A DNA stretch of 64,000 bases from Pectinophora gossypiella (lineage: Eukaryota > Arthropoda > Insecta > Lepidoptera > Gelechiidae). The stretch covers positions 9,888,236-9,952,235 of the forward strand of contig NC_065426.1 in the NCBI RefSeq assembly GCF_024362695.1. Reading direction: 5' to 3'. Below are positions 31,461 to 40,762 of the stretch, piece after piece; position 1 is the stretch's first letter, and each line of letters starts with the position of its first letter. Under the pieces are notes generated by a model, which was given only the letters and a program-made list of their open reading frames with translations, was not told where the DNA came from and searched no databases. The position numbers were made by a program, and so were the translations under genes.

Positions 31461-31627
31461 ATCAATGTACACAAAACGTTTAACGATATGAACAACTAAA
31501 TGCATGATTATGACATATTTATGTTTTATGTTGTCAACAACAACCCGAAAGAGATATTAAGGAGCCTCTGTCGCCGGATACGGTTTGGACGACATGATGA
31601 TGATGATTTATGTTAGCTACATCACAA

Positions 31628-31738
31628 TCGGGTGTGGGGGTAGGTAAGAGGGAAACCACTGCCCTATTTTCCCCTAAAAAAGTAGCATGGAGAATGCTAC
31701 ACCGACAAGAGGGTGGCTCTTAAATTATTGATGATATC
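31628..31738 (+). repeat. F-type tail
   Basis: GTAAGAGGGAAACCACTGCC, AGCATGGAGAATGCTACACC and hairpin AAGAGGGTGGCTCTT (one stem mismatch), then ATTGATGATATC. Confidence 0.65.
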
Positions 31739-31785
31739 ATAATCAGTTTTAAATATTGTTTTAAGTTTACGCGGTTATTATCATA

Positions 31786-31890
31786 ATTAAAACAAATAAT
31801 AACGGGTTCTTACCGCGTTTGAAATAGGGATATGAGACTCCCATATCCCTATTTCAAACGCGGTAAGAACCCGTTATTATGTGTTTTAAT
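31786..31890. repeat. 49-bp-arm inverted repeat (hairpin)
   Basis: Arms 31786-31834 and 31842-31890 are complementary with one mismatch; 7-nt loop AGACTCC. Motif AATAACGGGTTCTTACCGCG lies in each arm. A direct repeat AATCAGTTTTAAA at 31741-31753 and 31888-31900 may be a target duplication. Transcribed, it would make a miRNA-precursor-like stem. Confidence 0.85.
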
Positions 31891-31949
31891 CAGTTTTAAA
31901 AGCGTGACCAGAGCCTGGTTTCGTCACAAGACAATTTGAAGCCACTTTT

Positions 31950-32005
31950 GGCATGGAGCATGCTATACCGACAAGAGCGTGGCTCCTGAATTAGTGATGA
32001 TATCA
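31950..32005 (+). repeat. F-type tail fragment
   Basis: GGCATGGAGCATGCTATACC, GACAAGAGCGTGGCTCCTG, GATGATATC. Confidence 0.5.
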
Positions 32006-32014
32006 TAATCGTTT

Positions 32015-32286
32015 TCTTCTTCTTCTATCGTCTGGGTTGTGAGGTGGATTACCAACCCCATCAACCGTGGTGTCAGGGTTACTATTGAGCCGCCAAAGGC
32101 CCGTGACATGGCTCATGTAACGACTACTTACATCAGTAAGAGGTTACTTACATCAGGTGATCAACCTGTAATGTGCTAACCAAACTAGGGACCACAAAGT
32201 AATTTTGACACATGTCCCCACCGGCAATCGAACTCAGGACCTCTGGATCATGAGCCCAACGCTCAACCACTGGACCACGGAGGTCG
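32015..32286 (-). mobile_element. SINE-A, core deleted
   Basis: Minus copy CTTCTTCTATCGTCTGGGTT to CTCAACCACTGGACCACGG; it jumps from CATCAGTAAGAGG to the GATCAACCTGTAATG segment, so the GTGCTTCGG core is missing. Confidence 0.8.
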
Positions 32287-32374
32287 TTGTAGTAATAAGT
32301 AGGGCCATGACTTGATTACTTTGGGTAAACCATGAAACACCATTCTTTAGTATAGTTTCGGAATTAAAAGCGTT

Positions 32375-32474
32375 ATGAGACAGGCAGTCGCTTCTGTAAA
32401 AAACCGGACCTGTCAAATCATCAGGTTAGGTAAGCGGACCCTGTGAAAAACGGGATAATGCTAGGGGGATGAAA
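32375..32474 (+). repeat. SINE-C 3' fragment
   Basis: GACAGGCAGTCGCTTCTGTA, GGTTAGGTAAGCGGACCCTG, AAAACGGGATAATGCTAGG. Confidence 0.7.
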
Positions 32475-32520
32475 ATCGTTATGAGCGTGAGAATATAAAC
32501 GTGTACCTATGACATAAAAA

Positions 32521-33176
32521 CATAAATAGCCTATATACGTCCCACTGCTGGGCATAGGCCTCAATCAACCGGAGGGGGTATGGAGCATACTCCACCACGC
32601 TGCTCCACTGCGGGTTGGTGGACGATACCTATATAAAAAGTTATTTATAAGAGACAACGAATAAAAGGTTCTCTTAATATCTCCGGGAACCCTAAAAAAG
32701 GAGAATGCCAATGAAATTTTACTATAATCGGATTAATTCTTAAGCAAAGAACCTTCCCAAAGACCTTTTTAAATATTACAAAATAAAAAAAGTAGCAATT
32801 GTTGATGCTTCAGATTAGCTAGATGAGTTTTTAGAATAAAAAAAGAAAAAAAAAGGTAATTTGGAATGAGTAAGCCTTTTCAACGGCCTAGGCATAAGGC
32901 TAGAAAGAAAATTGTTTAAGAGCTTTTTTAGTTATCTTTCATAATCATAATAATCATAATTATAATCAATCATTTATTTGTAAGAACACAAAGTTAAAGA
33001 TCTTATTCTAGCCGGGACCAACGACTTAACGTGCCCTCCGAAGCACGGAATCATCTTACTTTTTCGGACAATCACGTGATTTAAGCCTGAAAAGACCTTA
33101 CCAAACAAAGGACAGTCTCACAAAGTGATTTCGACAATGTCCCCATCGGGAATCGAACCCCGACCTCATTCTCACG
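32521..33176 (-). mobile_element. SINE-B in two pieces
   Basis: Tail piece 32521-32623 (TATACGTCCCACTGCTGGG, CTCCACCACGCTGCTCC) and core/head piece 33010-33176 (CTTAACGTGCCCTCCGAAGC, CATCGGGAATCGAACCC) in the same orientation. The 387 bp between is AT-rich and ends in a reversed LINE tail (AATCATAATAATCATAATT, CATTTATTTGTAAG), consistent with an insertion into the SINE. Confidence 0.6.
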
Positions 33177-33264
33177 CGAGTGCATGTATTCAACCTGCAA
33201 GCAGGTGTGCAAATATATATAAGCATGATTATATTATTGACACGATAAGAAGATTATTATAACA

Positions 33265-33405
33265 GCGTCCGTGGTCTAGTGGTTAGAGCGTTAGGCTCAC
33301 GATCTGGAGGTCCGGGTTCGATTCCCGATGGGGACATTTCCCTGCAGTGCAGTGCAGTGTGCAGTGGCCTTTGCCCAGTGGGATCGTATAGGCTAAATAC
33401 GATAA
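33265..33405 (+). mobile_element. Short composite SINE (B head, RT-derived tail)
   Basis: Intact B-type head (GTGGTCTAGTGGTTAGAGCG, GGTTCGATTCCCGATGGGG) is followed at once by GCAGTGGCCTTTGCCCAGTG and GGATCGTATAGGCT, the H-type RT C-terminal sequence, with no SINE-B body. Confidence 0.55.
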
Positions 33406-33427
33406 GATAAAAGAAGCTTATACTGTT

Positions 33428-34145
33428 AATGAGGAACTTTCCAGGGTACTTTCCTCAAAAGTAATATAGATGGCGCTGTAAAGATTTTCCTTCGTTTAAC
33501 CTTCTAATTTCATGTATAACAGATATATATATATGTATCTTTTTCTTTTTTTTGTTAAGGATGACCCTTTTTATTACACCCAGGCACAATTACATCTTTC
33601 ACCCATTATTATTCTGATCAAAATAAAGAGAAGCAATAAATATGTAGCAACATAATTCTATACATAATTATGATCCAATTTTTAAGCAAAAATTATTTGT
33701 GTAACACAGCCTCCGTGGTCTAGTGGTTAGAGCGTTAGGCTCACGATCTGGAGGTCCGGGTTCGATTCCCGATGGGGACATTGTCGAATTCACTTTAGGA
33801 GACTGTCCTTTGTTTGGTAAGGTCTTTTCAGGCTTGAATCACCTGATTGTCCGAAAAAGTAAGATGATTCCATGCTTCGTAGGGCACGTTAAGTCGTTGG
33901 TCCCGGCTATTAGCCGTAAAAACACCTCCACCAACCCGAATTGGAGCAGCGTGGTGGAGTATGCTCCATGCCCCCTCCGGTTGATTGAGGGTAGGCCAGT
34001 GCCCAGCAGTGGGACGTACATAGGCTGTTTATGTTGAATAATGCATAGTATTCTGCCATTACATTGTATTTTTGAATATTGAGAAAATAGGTAATTATCG
34101 CGATAAGTCTCAACAGCGCCATATATATTATTGTATATTATTATA
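33428..34145. mobile_element. Element L copy 2, with SINE-B inserted
   Basis: Left end GAGGAACTTTCCAGGGTAC then ATATAGATGGCGCTGTAAAG; interior GGATGACCCTTTTTATTAC and CACCCATTATTATTCTGATC; right CAACAGCGCCATATATATT. SINE-B 33711-34033 splits it. Compare 7533-8172. Confidence 0.5.
33711..34033 (+). mobile_element. SINE-B, full length
   Basis: Best B copy: GCCTCCGTGGTCTAGTGG, box B GGTTCGATTCC, GATTGTCCGAAAAAGTAAG, core GCACGTTAAGTCGTTGGTCC, ACCTCCACCAACCCG, tail GCCCAGCAGTGGGACGTACA. Confidence 0.9.
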
Positions 34146-34462
34146 TTGTCGTGTGTAAATGTTATTTTATTTTTATCGTTCTATTACTAACACTAGATTA
34201 CGTTGTTTATTGCTTGTTACTAACCACTATGGAACATGTCCGAAATAAACTCTATTTGCTGCTATTGGATAAGTTCTGGATAGGCTATCAGCAACTGGTT
34301 AGTGTTTTTGTCTCTTAGAGCAGGTAATCACGTCAGGACATAGTTACAAATGCCATAAAAACTTAGCGAAGTGAAGGATGCGGAAAATCGCTTTAATGGC
34401 AGCTCGTCTTCCTTAGTGTTGTAAGTTTGTTCTTTAATAATATTATTATATTATACTTGTAT

Positions 34463-34752
34463 GAGGAGCTCGGTGGCGCAGCGGTTAATGCGCTCGGTCT
34501 GCGATTGTTGAAGTTAAGCAACTTTCGCAAAGGCCGGTCATAGGATGGGTGACCACAAAAAAAAGTTTTCATCTCGAGCTCCTCTGTGCTTCGGAAGGCA
34601 CGTTAACCCGTTGGTCCCGGCTGCATTAGCAGTCGTTAATAACCACCAATCCGCACTGGGCCCGCGTGATGGTTTAAGGCCCGATCTCTATCCATCCATA
34701 GGGAAGGCCCGTGCCCCAGCAGTGGGGACGTTAATGGGCTGATGATGATGAT
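34463..34752 (+). mobile_element. SINE-D reference copy: tRNA half joined to 5S-like segment
   Basis: Starts GAGGAGCTCGG, then a good tRNA box A (TGGCGCAGCGG) and a half-tRNA up to GGTCTGCGA. Instead of a box B it continues with a 5S-rRNA-like internal-promoter segment: GAAGTTAAGCAAC (5S box A) and GGTCATAGGATGGGTGACC (5S box C; standard eukaryotic 5S has GGATGGGTGACC). Then core GTGCTTCGGAAGGCACGTTA, GTTAATAACCACCAATCCG, and tail CCCAGCAGTGGGGACGTTAA with (GAT)n. Pol III transcription from a hybrid promoter is inferred. Confidence 0.9.
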
Positions 34753-34984
34753 GAATAGCAATGGCAAAACAAGTCATTGCTATTCTCGTCTCGTCTAATC
34801 TCGGCTAATTATTCGGGATCAATCCCGAAGCACAATATGACGAGATACCATTCGAGATTGACGGGATTGGGCGAATCTCCTTGATTTATACTTTTTGTTT
34901 TGATTATGCTGATTGCCAAAGGAAACTTAATTATGTAGTTAGTAATATTGAATAATAAAGGTTTTGGTTTTGTTTCTAAAAATA

Positions 34985-35178
34985 TTTTGTTATTTTTTAT
35001 TTAAAGAACGTCTAGGGCCCTGTGCCGAGGTTTTTCTTGCAGCTTCTTTTCCCCGGCCATACAGGTTGTGAGAAGCTGCAGTAGTTTTAGGCGGATGAGA
35101 CGTTTGTTATGTAAAAAATGACGATTCAAACTGTAACTATGTTACCTATTGAATAAAGATATTTTTAAATTTGAAACT
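34985..35178 (+). repeat. J-type LINE 3' tail
   Basis: AAGAACGTCTAGGGCCCTG, TTTTAGGCGGATGAGACG, ACTGTAACTATGTTACC, then AATAAAGATATTTTTAAA. Confidence 0.6.
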
Positions 35179-35181
35179 AAC

Positions 35182-35308
35182 ATGGAACAGATTAAAGAGA
35201 AGGCTATAGTCGAGTCTTATAAGGATGTGAAAGAATTGGCCTTTGATAGACAAGAATGGAGAATGCTACATCGACAAGAGTGTGGCTCTTAAATAAGTGA
35301 TGATGATA
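35182..35308 (+). pseudogene. F-type RTE-like RT C-terminus
   Basis: Reads ...QIKEKAIVESYKDVKELAFD then RQEWRMLHRQECGS and stop, followed by hairpin AAGAGTGTGGCTCTT and GATGATGAT. It matches the C-terminus at 57827-58117. Confidence 0.6.
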
Positions 35309-35372
35309 CCTATAATTCTCGTAGATACATACATAGCCTTGCCTGTAATTCCCATTCCATTCCTGTCTGCAA

Positions 35373-35503
35373 TTTTCACTAACACAGTTGGCTCGACCTT
35401 TGTAGACGGCGATACGGCTCACCACCTATCACGTTGGTCTAACAGAAAGGCTGGTGTGGTATGGTAGGTACTTAGTTCAATTGGGATATAGTCGTGATCT
35501 TTT
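35373..35503 (+). mobile_element. SINE-E, headless
   Basis: TTTTCACTAACACAGTTGGC, GACGGCGATACGGCTCACC, GTTGGTCTAACAGAAAGG, then shortened to AATTGGGATATAGTCGTGA. Confidence 0.65.
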
Positions 35504-36069
35504 TACATCAATTCTATTCACTCCCAGTTCAGTGTTGAAGATCAAAAAATGATTTAATTAAAACGGTCATTTTCGGATACGAATTAATCCCATCACTAAC
35601 TACGCGGTTAGAAAACTAAAGTTGGAACAGTTATCAGCCAATTAACTGCGGGTTAAGTTCAAACTGCCTCGCTAAGTTTTGCGTAGGGTGACGATCTTTT
35701 CTGATTCATTAGGATTGATCCTTATAAAAAAATAGCAATTAGAAATTCATAATGTATGAATTTCACAGTCCCCATACATTTTTTTTGACATCCTTGTAAG
35801 TCCTGCATATACTTCAATTTTATATGTTATTTTAGTTTATTGAAAAAGTAAAGCTTAATAAACAGGTGTTTTTGGTTATTTGAGTACTTTTACTAAACCT
35901 TCAGTCACTTCAGTCTTCAAACAGGTGGACAGTAGCATTCATCAAACATTTACCTGGAATCCAAGTGCGTACACGGTCGTTTCTTAGTGACCCATGTATG
36001 GATCACGGACGTATGGAGCTAGTCCGTCATGACCCGTATATGGATCACTGGACTGTCAACGTGTTAATT

Positions 36070-36350
36070 TAGTACGCCTATTTCCCACCGGGGTAAGCAG
36101 AAACTATGGAATATCATCTGCTACGATCCTGACACTTCTCATGCTTCCTTCACATTCATGAATCGTTTCATACACGCACGCCGGTTCAGAGTAGATCATA
36201 CTAAACCTTTTCTAAGGACATCTCCAAGTGGGTCAGTGTACGTCCTTCTAGGTCTTCCTCTGCCAGCTCTACCATCAACCTTCGCTTCATATTATTTTTG
36301 TAATCCTATTATCCTTCATCCGCTTAGAAACACTCAGTAATGGTTTAGTT
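36070..36350 (-). pseudogene. P-type LINE C-terminus and tail
   Basis: Minus copy: CCTATTTCCCACCGGGGTAA, GCACGCCGGTTCAGAGTAG. Reading inward gives interrupted RT C-terminal scraps (a GRT/THLE segment) with several stops. Confidence 0.4.
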
Positions 36351-36567
36351 TTAATGTAGGGTTATCAAAGAGAACGAAGTGGTCTTTTTTAAAAAAAATC
36401 AAGCACTTTATACCACACATTTACACACTACACACGTGATTTACTGTTTTTTATCCTTATTTAACACTTAATCATGTATCGATTCGTGAAAATAAGTGAA
36501 TAGAAAATTTTCGTTTTGACGTTTATTCTGTTTTGTTTCTGTCCTTCTGTCAGATAAACTTAAAACA

Positions 36568-36660
36568 TGAACAGCCTATATACGTCCCACTGCTGAGCAC
36601 AGGCCTCCCCTCAATCAACCGGAGGGGGGTATGGAGCATACTCCACCACGCTGCTCCACT
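36568..36660 (-). repeat. SINE-B-type tail only
   Basis: AGCCTATATACGTCCCACTG to CCACCACGCTGCTCCACTGG. Like 46719-46780 and 47911-48014 it has no core or head. Confidence 0.65.
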
Positions 36661-36912
36661 GGTTCTGTCAGATGAACCAAGTCACATTTAACGGAGTCTA
36701 ACAGCTATCCCTAAGTAAATATGGTCACCCTACACAACAAGTTTGTCGTGTGGACACCCGGGTCAAACCTTGGTCTGGTCAAACTCTGCTAAAGTTTGGA
36801 CAAGCGGACGCTCCTAATTATAGACAAGACTGCTCCCCTCAAACTGGTGAAAATGTACTTATAAAGATCTCGGCAAAGGTGCAATAAATAGCTCTTTATT
36901 ATTTAATAATAC

Positions 36913-37031
36913 AGTGGCCCCGTTTCCTGCAGACACCTCCTAATTTTACTTTAAGTTACACCCGTCATTTTCTTATCCACCGAAAAGGAAAGGGACGGAT
37001 GATGGACAGCTCTTAATTTGAGGAAGAATGA
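36913..37031. mobile_element. Element M terminal fragment
   Basis: GGCCCCGTTTCCTGCAGAC, CACCCGTCATTTTCTTATCC, CGAAAAGGAAAGGGACGG: one arm of element M (see 37224-37599), running into a 166-bp-type MITE. Confidence 0.55.
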
Positions 37032-37038
37032 GAGATGA

Positions 37039-37165
37039 GAGCAATATTGCATTTTGACATTTAATTTGCGCATACAAAAGTAAGTGCGCAATGCAAAAAA
37101 TGTCAAATAGCAATATTGCTTTTTTAGATGAATTGCTTCGATGTGGCTTTTTTAATCCCCCAGTT
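37039..37165. mobile_element. 166-bp-type MITE, partial
   Basis: GCAATATTGCATTTTGACA, TTTGCGCATACAAAAGTAAG, GCAATATTGCTTTTTTAGATG and GCTTCGATGTGGC; the left outer arm is lost. Confidence 0.6.
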
Positions 37166-37223
37166 CAGTACTTACAATTATTGATTATATTTCAATAAGA
37201 TAATATTTTACAATCGTCTCAAT

Positions 37224-37599
37224 GGTGCTAATTCCTGTAAATACCATCTAATTTTATTTTAAGTTATATCTGTCATTTTCTTATCCGCCGAAAAGGAGAG
37301 GGACGGGTAATCGATAAGCATAAAATTTATGGAACACACGTCAATTTAAAGCACAAATCTAAACCAACCGTCTAAAAATTTTACATCCGTCAATAACCCG
37401 ACACGGTTAAGTAGACAGCACGTCAAACGGATTGCATACCAGCGACGTACCTTTTGATTCGCCCGGGTTATTCATTCATTTACTCATTCTTCCTAAAATT
37501 AAGAGCTGTGAATCATCCGTCCCTTTCCTTTTCGACGGATATGAAAATGACGGATGTAACTTAAAATAAAATTAGGCGGTGTCTGCAGGAATAGGGGCC
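37224..37599. mobile_element. Element M copy 1 (376 bp, ~90-bp TIRs)
   Basis: Left GGTGCTAATTCCTGTAAATA with TCTGTCATTTTCTTATCCGC; right is the inverse (CGGATATGAAAATGACGG ... CTGCAGGAATAGGGGCC). Interior ACGTCAAACGGATTGCATAC. Non-coding. Confidence 0.7.
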
Positions 37600-37629
37600 A
37601 ATGTCTCAATGCGCGGTAAAAATTAGATA

Positions 37630-38640
37630 TGTCAAAGTACGTAAGCTAGTGTTGTGACGTTCATTAGCAAAGTGATGATTCAGTCGATATTAGGTCGATC
37701 GATTCTTTTCTATCTAATAGTAATATGTATATCTATCATGCATTAAATAATATTAAATTAGACCCATTGTTGCCCACACTTAACCATTAGTCACAAAATA
37801 TGGGGTCCGTTACACCTTTTCTTATAAAACCGTAACAATCTTCCTTGGAGTCGATTGTGTCGTAAAACACATCAGAAGTAAATATTTATGTTAAATATTC
37901 GGTCGGTGTCGGCGTTTTTGTCGATACATCTGGAGCTTGGTTCATAGTATACGCGGTGGTAGAAAAATATAACATTACAATCCAAAAAAAAAAAACACAT
38001 AATAACGGGTTCTTACCGCGTTTAAAGCAGATATACGAAACTCCCACGCTTTAAATGCGTCCATTGTGCTCAATAAAGTATTTTATCTATGCACATGCAA
38101 ATAAAAAATAACAAACATATAAAAATTAATAATAGACCTTTATAAAATAACTATCATATATATATATTATTTCAATAACTATTATCTATAATATATCTAT
38201 CTATAACTACTAAATATATATATGATAAGGATTATCGCATTATTATTTTTTTGTTTGATTTCTTGTGACTTACACCCCTCCCCTCCTTCGGCGGGACGAT
38301 CATCTCAGTATTACCCCCGATCCAATTTCATTACCCGACTATTTTATGATGGCCGCGTCGTGTCCTGTCACTCGCGTACAGGATGATGTCAAGAACTGAC
38401 ATTCCTGATATTTTTTTTATTTTGTCGGGGGTATATTTGTAAGTACTTACTGTTTTGTGTCATGTAGAGATGGGCCAATTTGTTACTAGGTTCAAGATAG
38501 ATAAATTATGAAATTCTGATTACTAAATAAAGACATAAGCCTAAAACTAACGAAAAACATTTTGTTTTTCCTATTAAATAATTTTGAACCTAAGATTTTT
38601 TTTTATTACACCACATAGCATGGACACCGACTACATTCAC
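37630..38640. other. AT-rich stretch, mostly unassigned
   Basis: No gene found. 37990-38070 carries a second, diverged copy of the AATAACGGGTTCTTACCGCG hairpin arm of 31786-31890. The rest is AT-rich with TATA-type simple sequence near 38150-38225. Confidence 0.45.
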
Positions 38641-38740
38641 GATATGGCCAGGTTTCAACTTATGTTGACTATTTCATGAAATATGACCATTTCATGAAAT
38701 TATCAAACACATCATGAAGTGTTCAATTCTAAGATCTGGC
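38640..38740. repeat. ATTTCATGAAAT repeat
   Basis: ATGGCCAGGTTTCAACTTAT, ACTATTTCATGAAATATG, CCATTTCATGAAATTATC, GATCTGGCCACGAC. Relative of 31377-31460, bracketed by TGGCCA words. Confidence 0.4.
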
Positions 38741-38867
38741 CACGACACATTATATAACAAGTTACTAATATACATAGTATAGTTATACTTACTCAGGTAT
38801 ATCTAACTATAATATTATCCTTGTAAGCATAATGTACCAAAATTTTCTGTGTTGCGTTTTGATTGTT

Positions 38868-39348
38868 AGTTAGTTTGTTTGTTTGTTTGTTTGTATACTC
38901 TTTATTGCTTTAGAATACAAAGAAAATTTACATATAATTTATCGTTAGATAAAGCATAGGCGAGCTTATCCCTAATTGGGATTTCTTCCAGCTAACCTTG
39001 GACAGCCTGAAAGAAGCTCAGTGGGCCGGTGTGATCACGCAATGAATAGCAAGTAAACTAAATGTATACTTATTACTAATATTACTAAATACGTATATAG
39101 ACTACTTATTGATAATTACATAAATAAGTATATAACAAGATAAGCAAATGTTTAATAAAATATTAATAAAACAATACGTCACAAAAACAACCTTAAAAAC
39201 TAGTCATTAAATAACCCGCCCCTCACTGTACAAGATAAGTAAATACATATATTAAACAGATATAATATAATAAATAGTATAGTTTAGCTCAAAGTCAATG
39301 TTCCAGAAAATACTTCTTCAATAGAGCTTTAAAGGCAGTAATTGAGGG
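38868..39348 (-). repeat. LINE 3' fragment, reversed, (TTTG)n tail
   Basis: (TTTG)n then ACTCTTTATTGCTTTAG, GATTTCTTCCAGCTAACC, GAAAGAAGCTCAGTGGGCC. Flanking GTTAG on both sides is a possible short target duplication. Confidence 0.5.
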
Positions 39349-39486
39349 TTAGTGCTTTATGGATTTATGCAAATTCGGAAGGTACCTACTGTTCTATGTG
39401 TGTTTGATTGAAGGACGTAATATACAATTCCGACGACACAATTACTCTAGCCATAGAGGCGGCCAATCAGCTCGCGACACCTAACA

Positions 39487-39636
39487 CTTCAGGACTCCGA
39501 TACTGACCCCGCCAGGGTGGTCGACGATTTTCCTCAATCAGCGCTTATCGCTATCGACCGATTCGATAAGTCGATTAATTCTTTCAAATATTCTTCCTCT
39601 CAGACGACGCGCTAAGCCGAGGTTCGCGCCCACCTG
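39487..39636 (+). repeat. G-type LINE fragment
   Basis: CGATACTGACCCCGCCAGG, ATCAGCGCTTATCGCTATCG, ATTCTTCCTCTCAGACGACG, then a poly(A) run after CGCGCCCACCTG: the usual last ~150 bp of G are missing. Confidence 0.55.
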
Positions 39637-39671
39637 AAAAAAAAATTACTCAGGTATATCTACTATAATAA

Positions 39672-39843
39672 ATAAATAAATAATAAATTGTAATCATGTT
39701 TCCTATCCACTGGTTGCCTGGAAGAAATTGCTGCTTAGCAATAAGGCCGCCAGATTGTACTGTATCTATCATCATCTGTGTTAATTTCTTTTGTATGTTG
39801 TGTGCAATTAAGTATATTTGATTTGATTTGATTTGATTTGAAA
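39672..39843 (+). repeat. LINE 3' tail with (TTTGA)n end
   Basis: TGGTTGCCTGGAAGAAATTG, GCAATAAGGCCGCCAG, TTTTGTATGTTGTGTGCAA, then GATTTGATTTGATTTGATTT. Forward copy of 7629-7780. Confidence 0.6.
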
Positions 39844-40165
39844 ATATCCTTGTAAGCATAATGTACGAGAATTTTCTGTGTTGCGTTTTGATTGTTAGTT
39901 AGCGCTTTTTGGATTTTTACAAATTCGGAAGGTACCTACTGTTCTATGTGTGTTTGATTTTGTGCTTTATGTGTTGCGTTCACCAATAATAAACGTCTAT
40001 TTCTTTTTTAAAATCAAGCACCCTGTGTACCTCAACATAGCTAAAGTACGTAATAAAAAAAGTCTACAGTGAAGGGAGGCAGTATCCATTGCATTAAGAC
40101 GTAGCTTCGATTGCATCTAACTTAAATATTTATTTTGAGAGAAAATAATAATTTAGATATTGTGG

Positions 40166-40330
40166 TAACAGAAAGCTCGGTGGGGCTTGGGTAATTCATT
40201 CATCTTTCGATGGGTGTACTTCTGACTCATCATCATCAGCCGTACGACGCCCACTGCTGGGCATAGGCCTCCCCAAGGTACTTCTGACTGCTAATAGGTA
40301 TATGTACCTATACATCGTGAGCTTATGTTT
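40166..40330 (+). mobile_element. SINE-E 3' half with a 50-bp retroinsert
   Basis: GAAAGCTCGGTGGGGCTTGG and ATCGTGAGCTTATG flank an insert at 40228-40277 (minus LINE/SINE tail CATCATCATCAGCC ... CCCACTGCTGGGCATAGG) with 12-bp duplications GTACTTCTGACT at 40216-40227 and 40278-40289. Confidence 0.7.
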
Positions 40331-40651
40331 TGAATGTTTCCTTATAAAACCAGCATGTCCGCAGAGTCAGTGTGTCGTGAAGCCAATAGATTGGAAAAGT
40401 TGACTGTCCCTTTTTTAATAAAATTAGAATTAACCTCCGTTGATTCGGGGGTACTCGCAAAATTAGATTTCTGATGGCCTCAAGTTTCTTAGAGGACATT
40501 TTATTCGGCCTATTGCTTTGGAAAGGACAGTTTTTTATACTCCACTGGAATGGGAGAAAAATCAAATCAAATAGATTTTATTCCATAGAACTAAGTCATA
40601 GAATAACATAGGGCAACTCTCCGTCACCCACCAGCGGCTGAGAAAGGTTTA

Positions 40652-40719
40652 TCAAGCCTGTAATGACCTTACTAATCAAAGGGTAGTCTCACAAAGTGAT
40701 TTCGACAATGGCCCCATTT
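40652..40719 (-). repeat. SINE-B middle fragment
   Basis: CAAAGGGTAGTCTCACAAAG and GTGATTTCGACAATGGCCCC; lacks head and tail. Confidence 0.5.
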
Positions 40720-40762
40720 TAGTTAGACCAAATAAATTTCCAGGCTACGTTCACCAAAAACA

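Larger units (their letters stand above)
38790..40010. repeat. Duplicated segment with independent LINE insertions
   Basis: TTACTCAGGTATATCTA ... TCCTTGTAAGCATAATGTAC ... GCGTTTTGATTGTTAGTTAG ... AATTCGGAAGGTACCTACTG occurs twice (38795-39420 and 39643-39960). Copy 1 is split by a reversed LINE tail at 38868-39348; copy 2 is split by a forward LINE tail at 39672-39843. Confidence 0.6.

Noticed and set aside
33711..33785. tRNA genes (this and about fifteen similar heads with box A and box B)
   Set aside because: All are SINE heads: each continues into the same SINE body, acceptor stems do not pair well, and copies are diverged.
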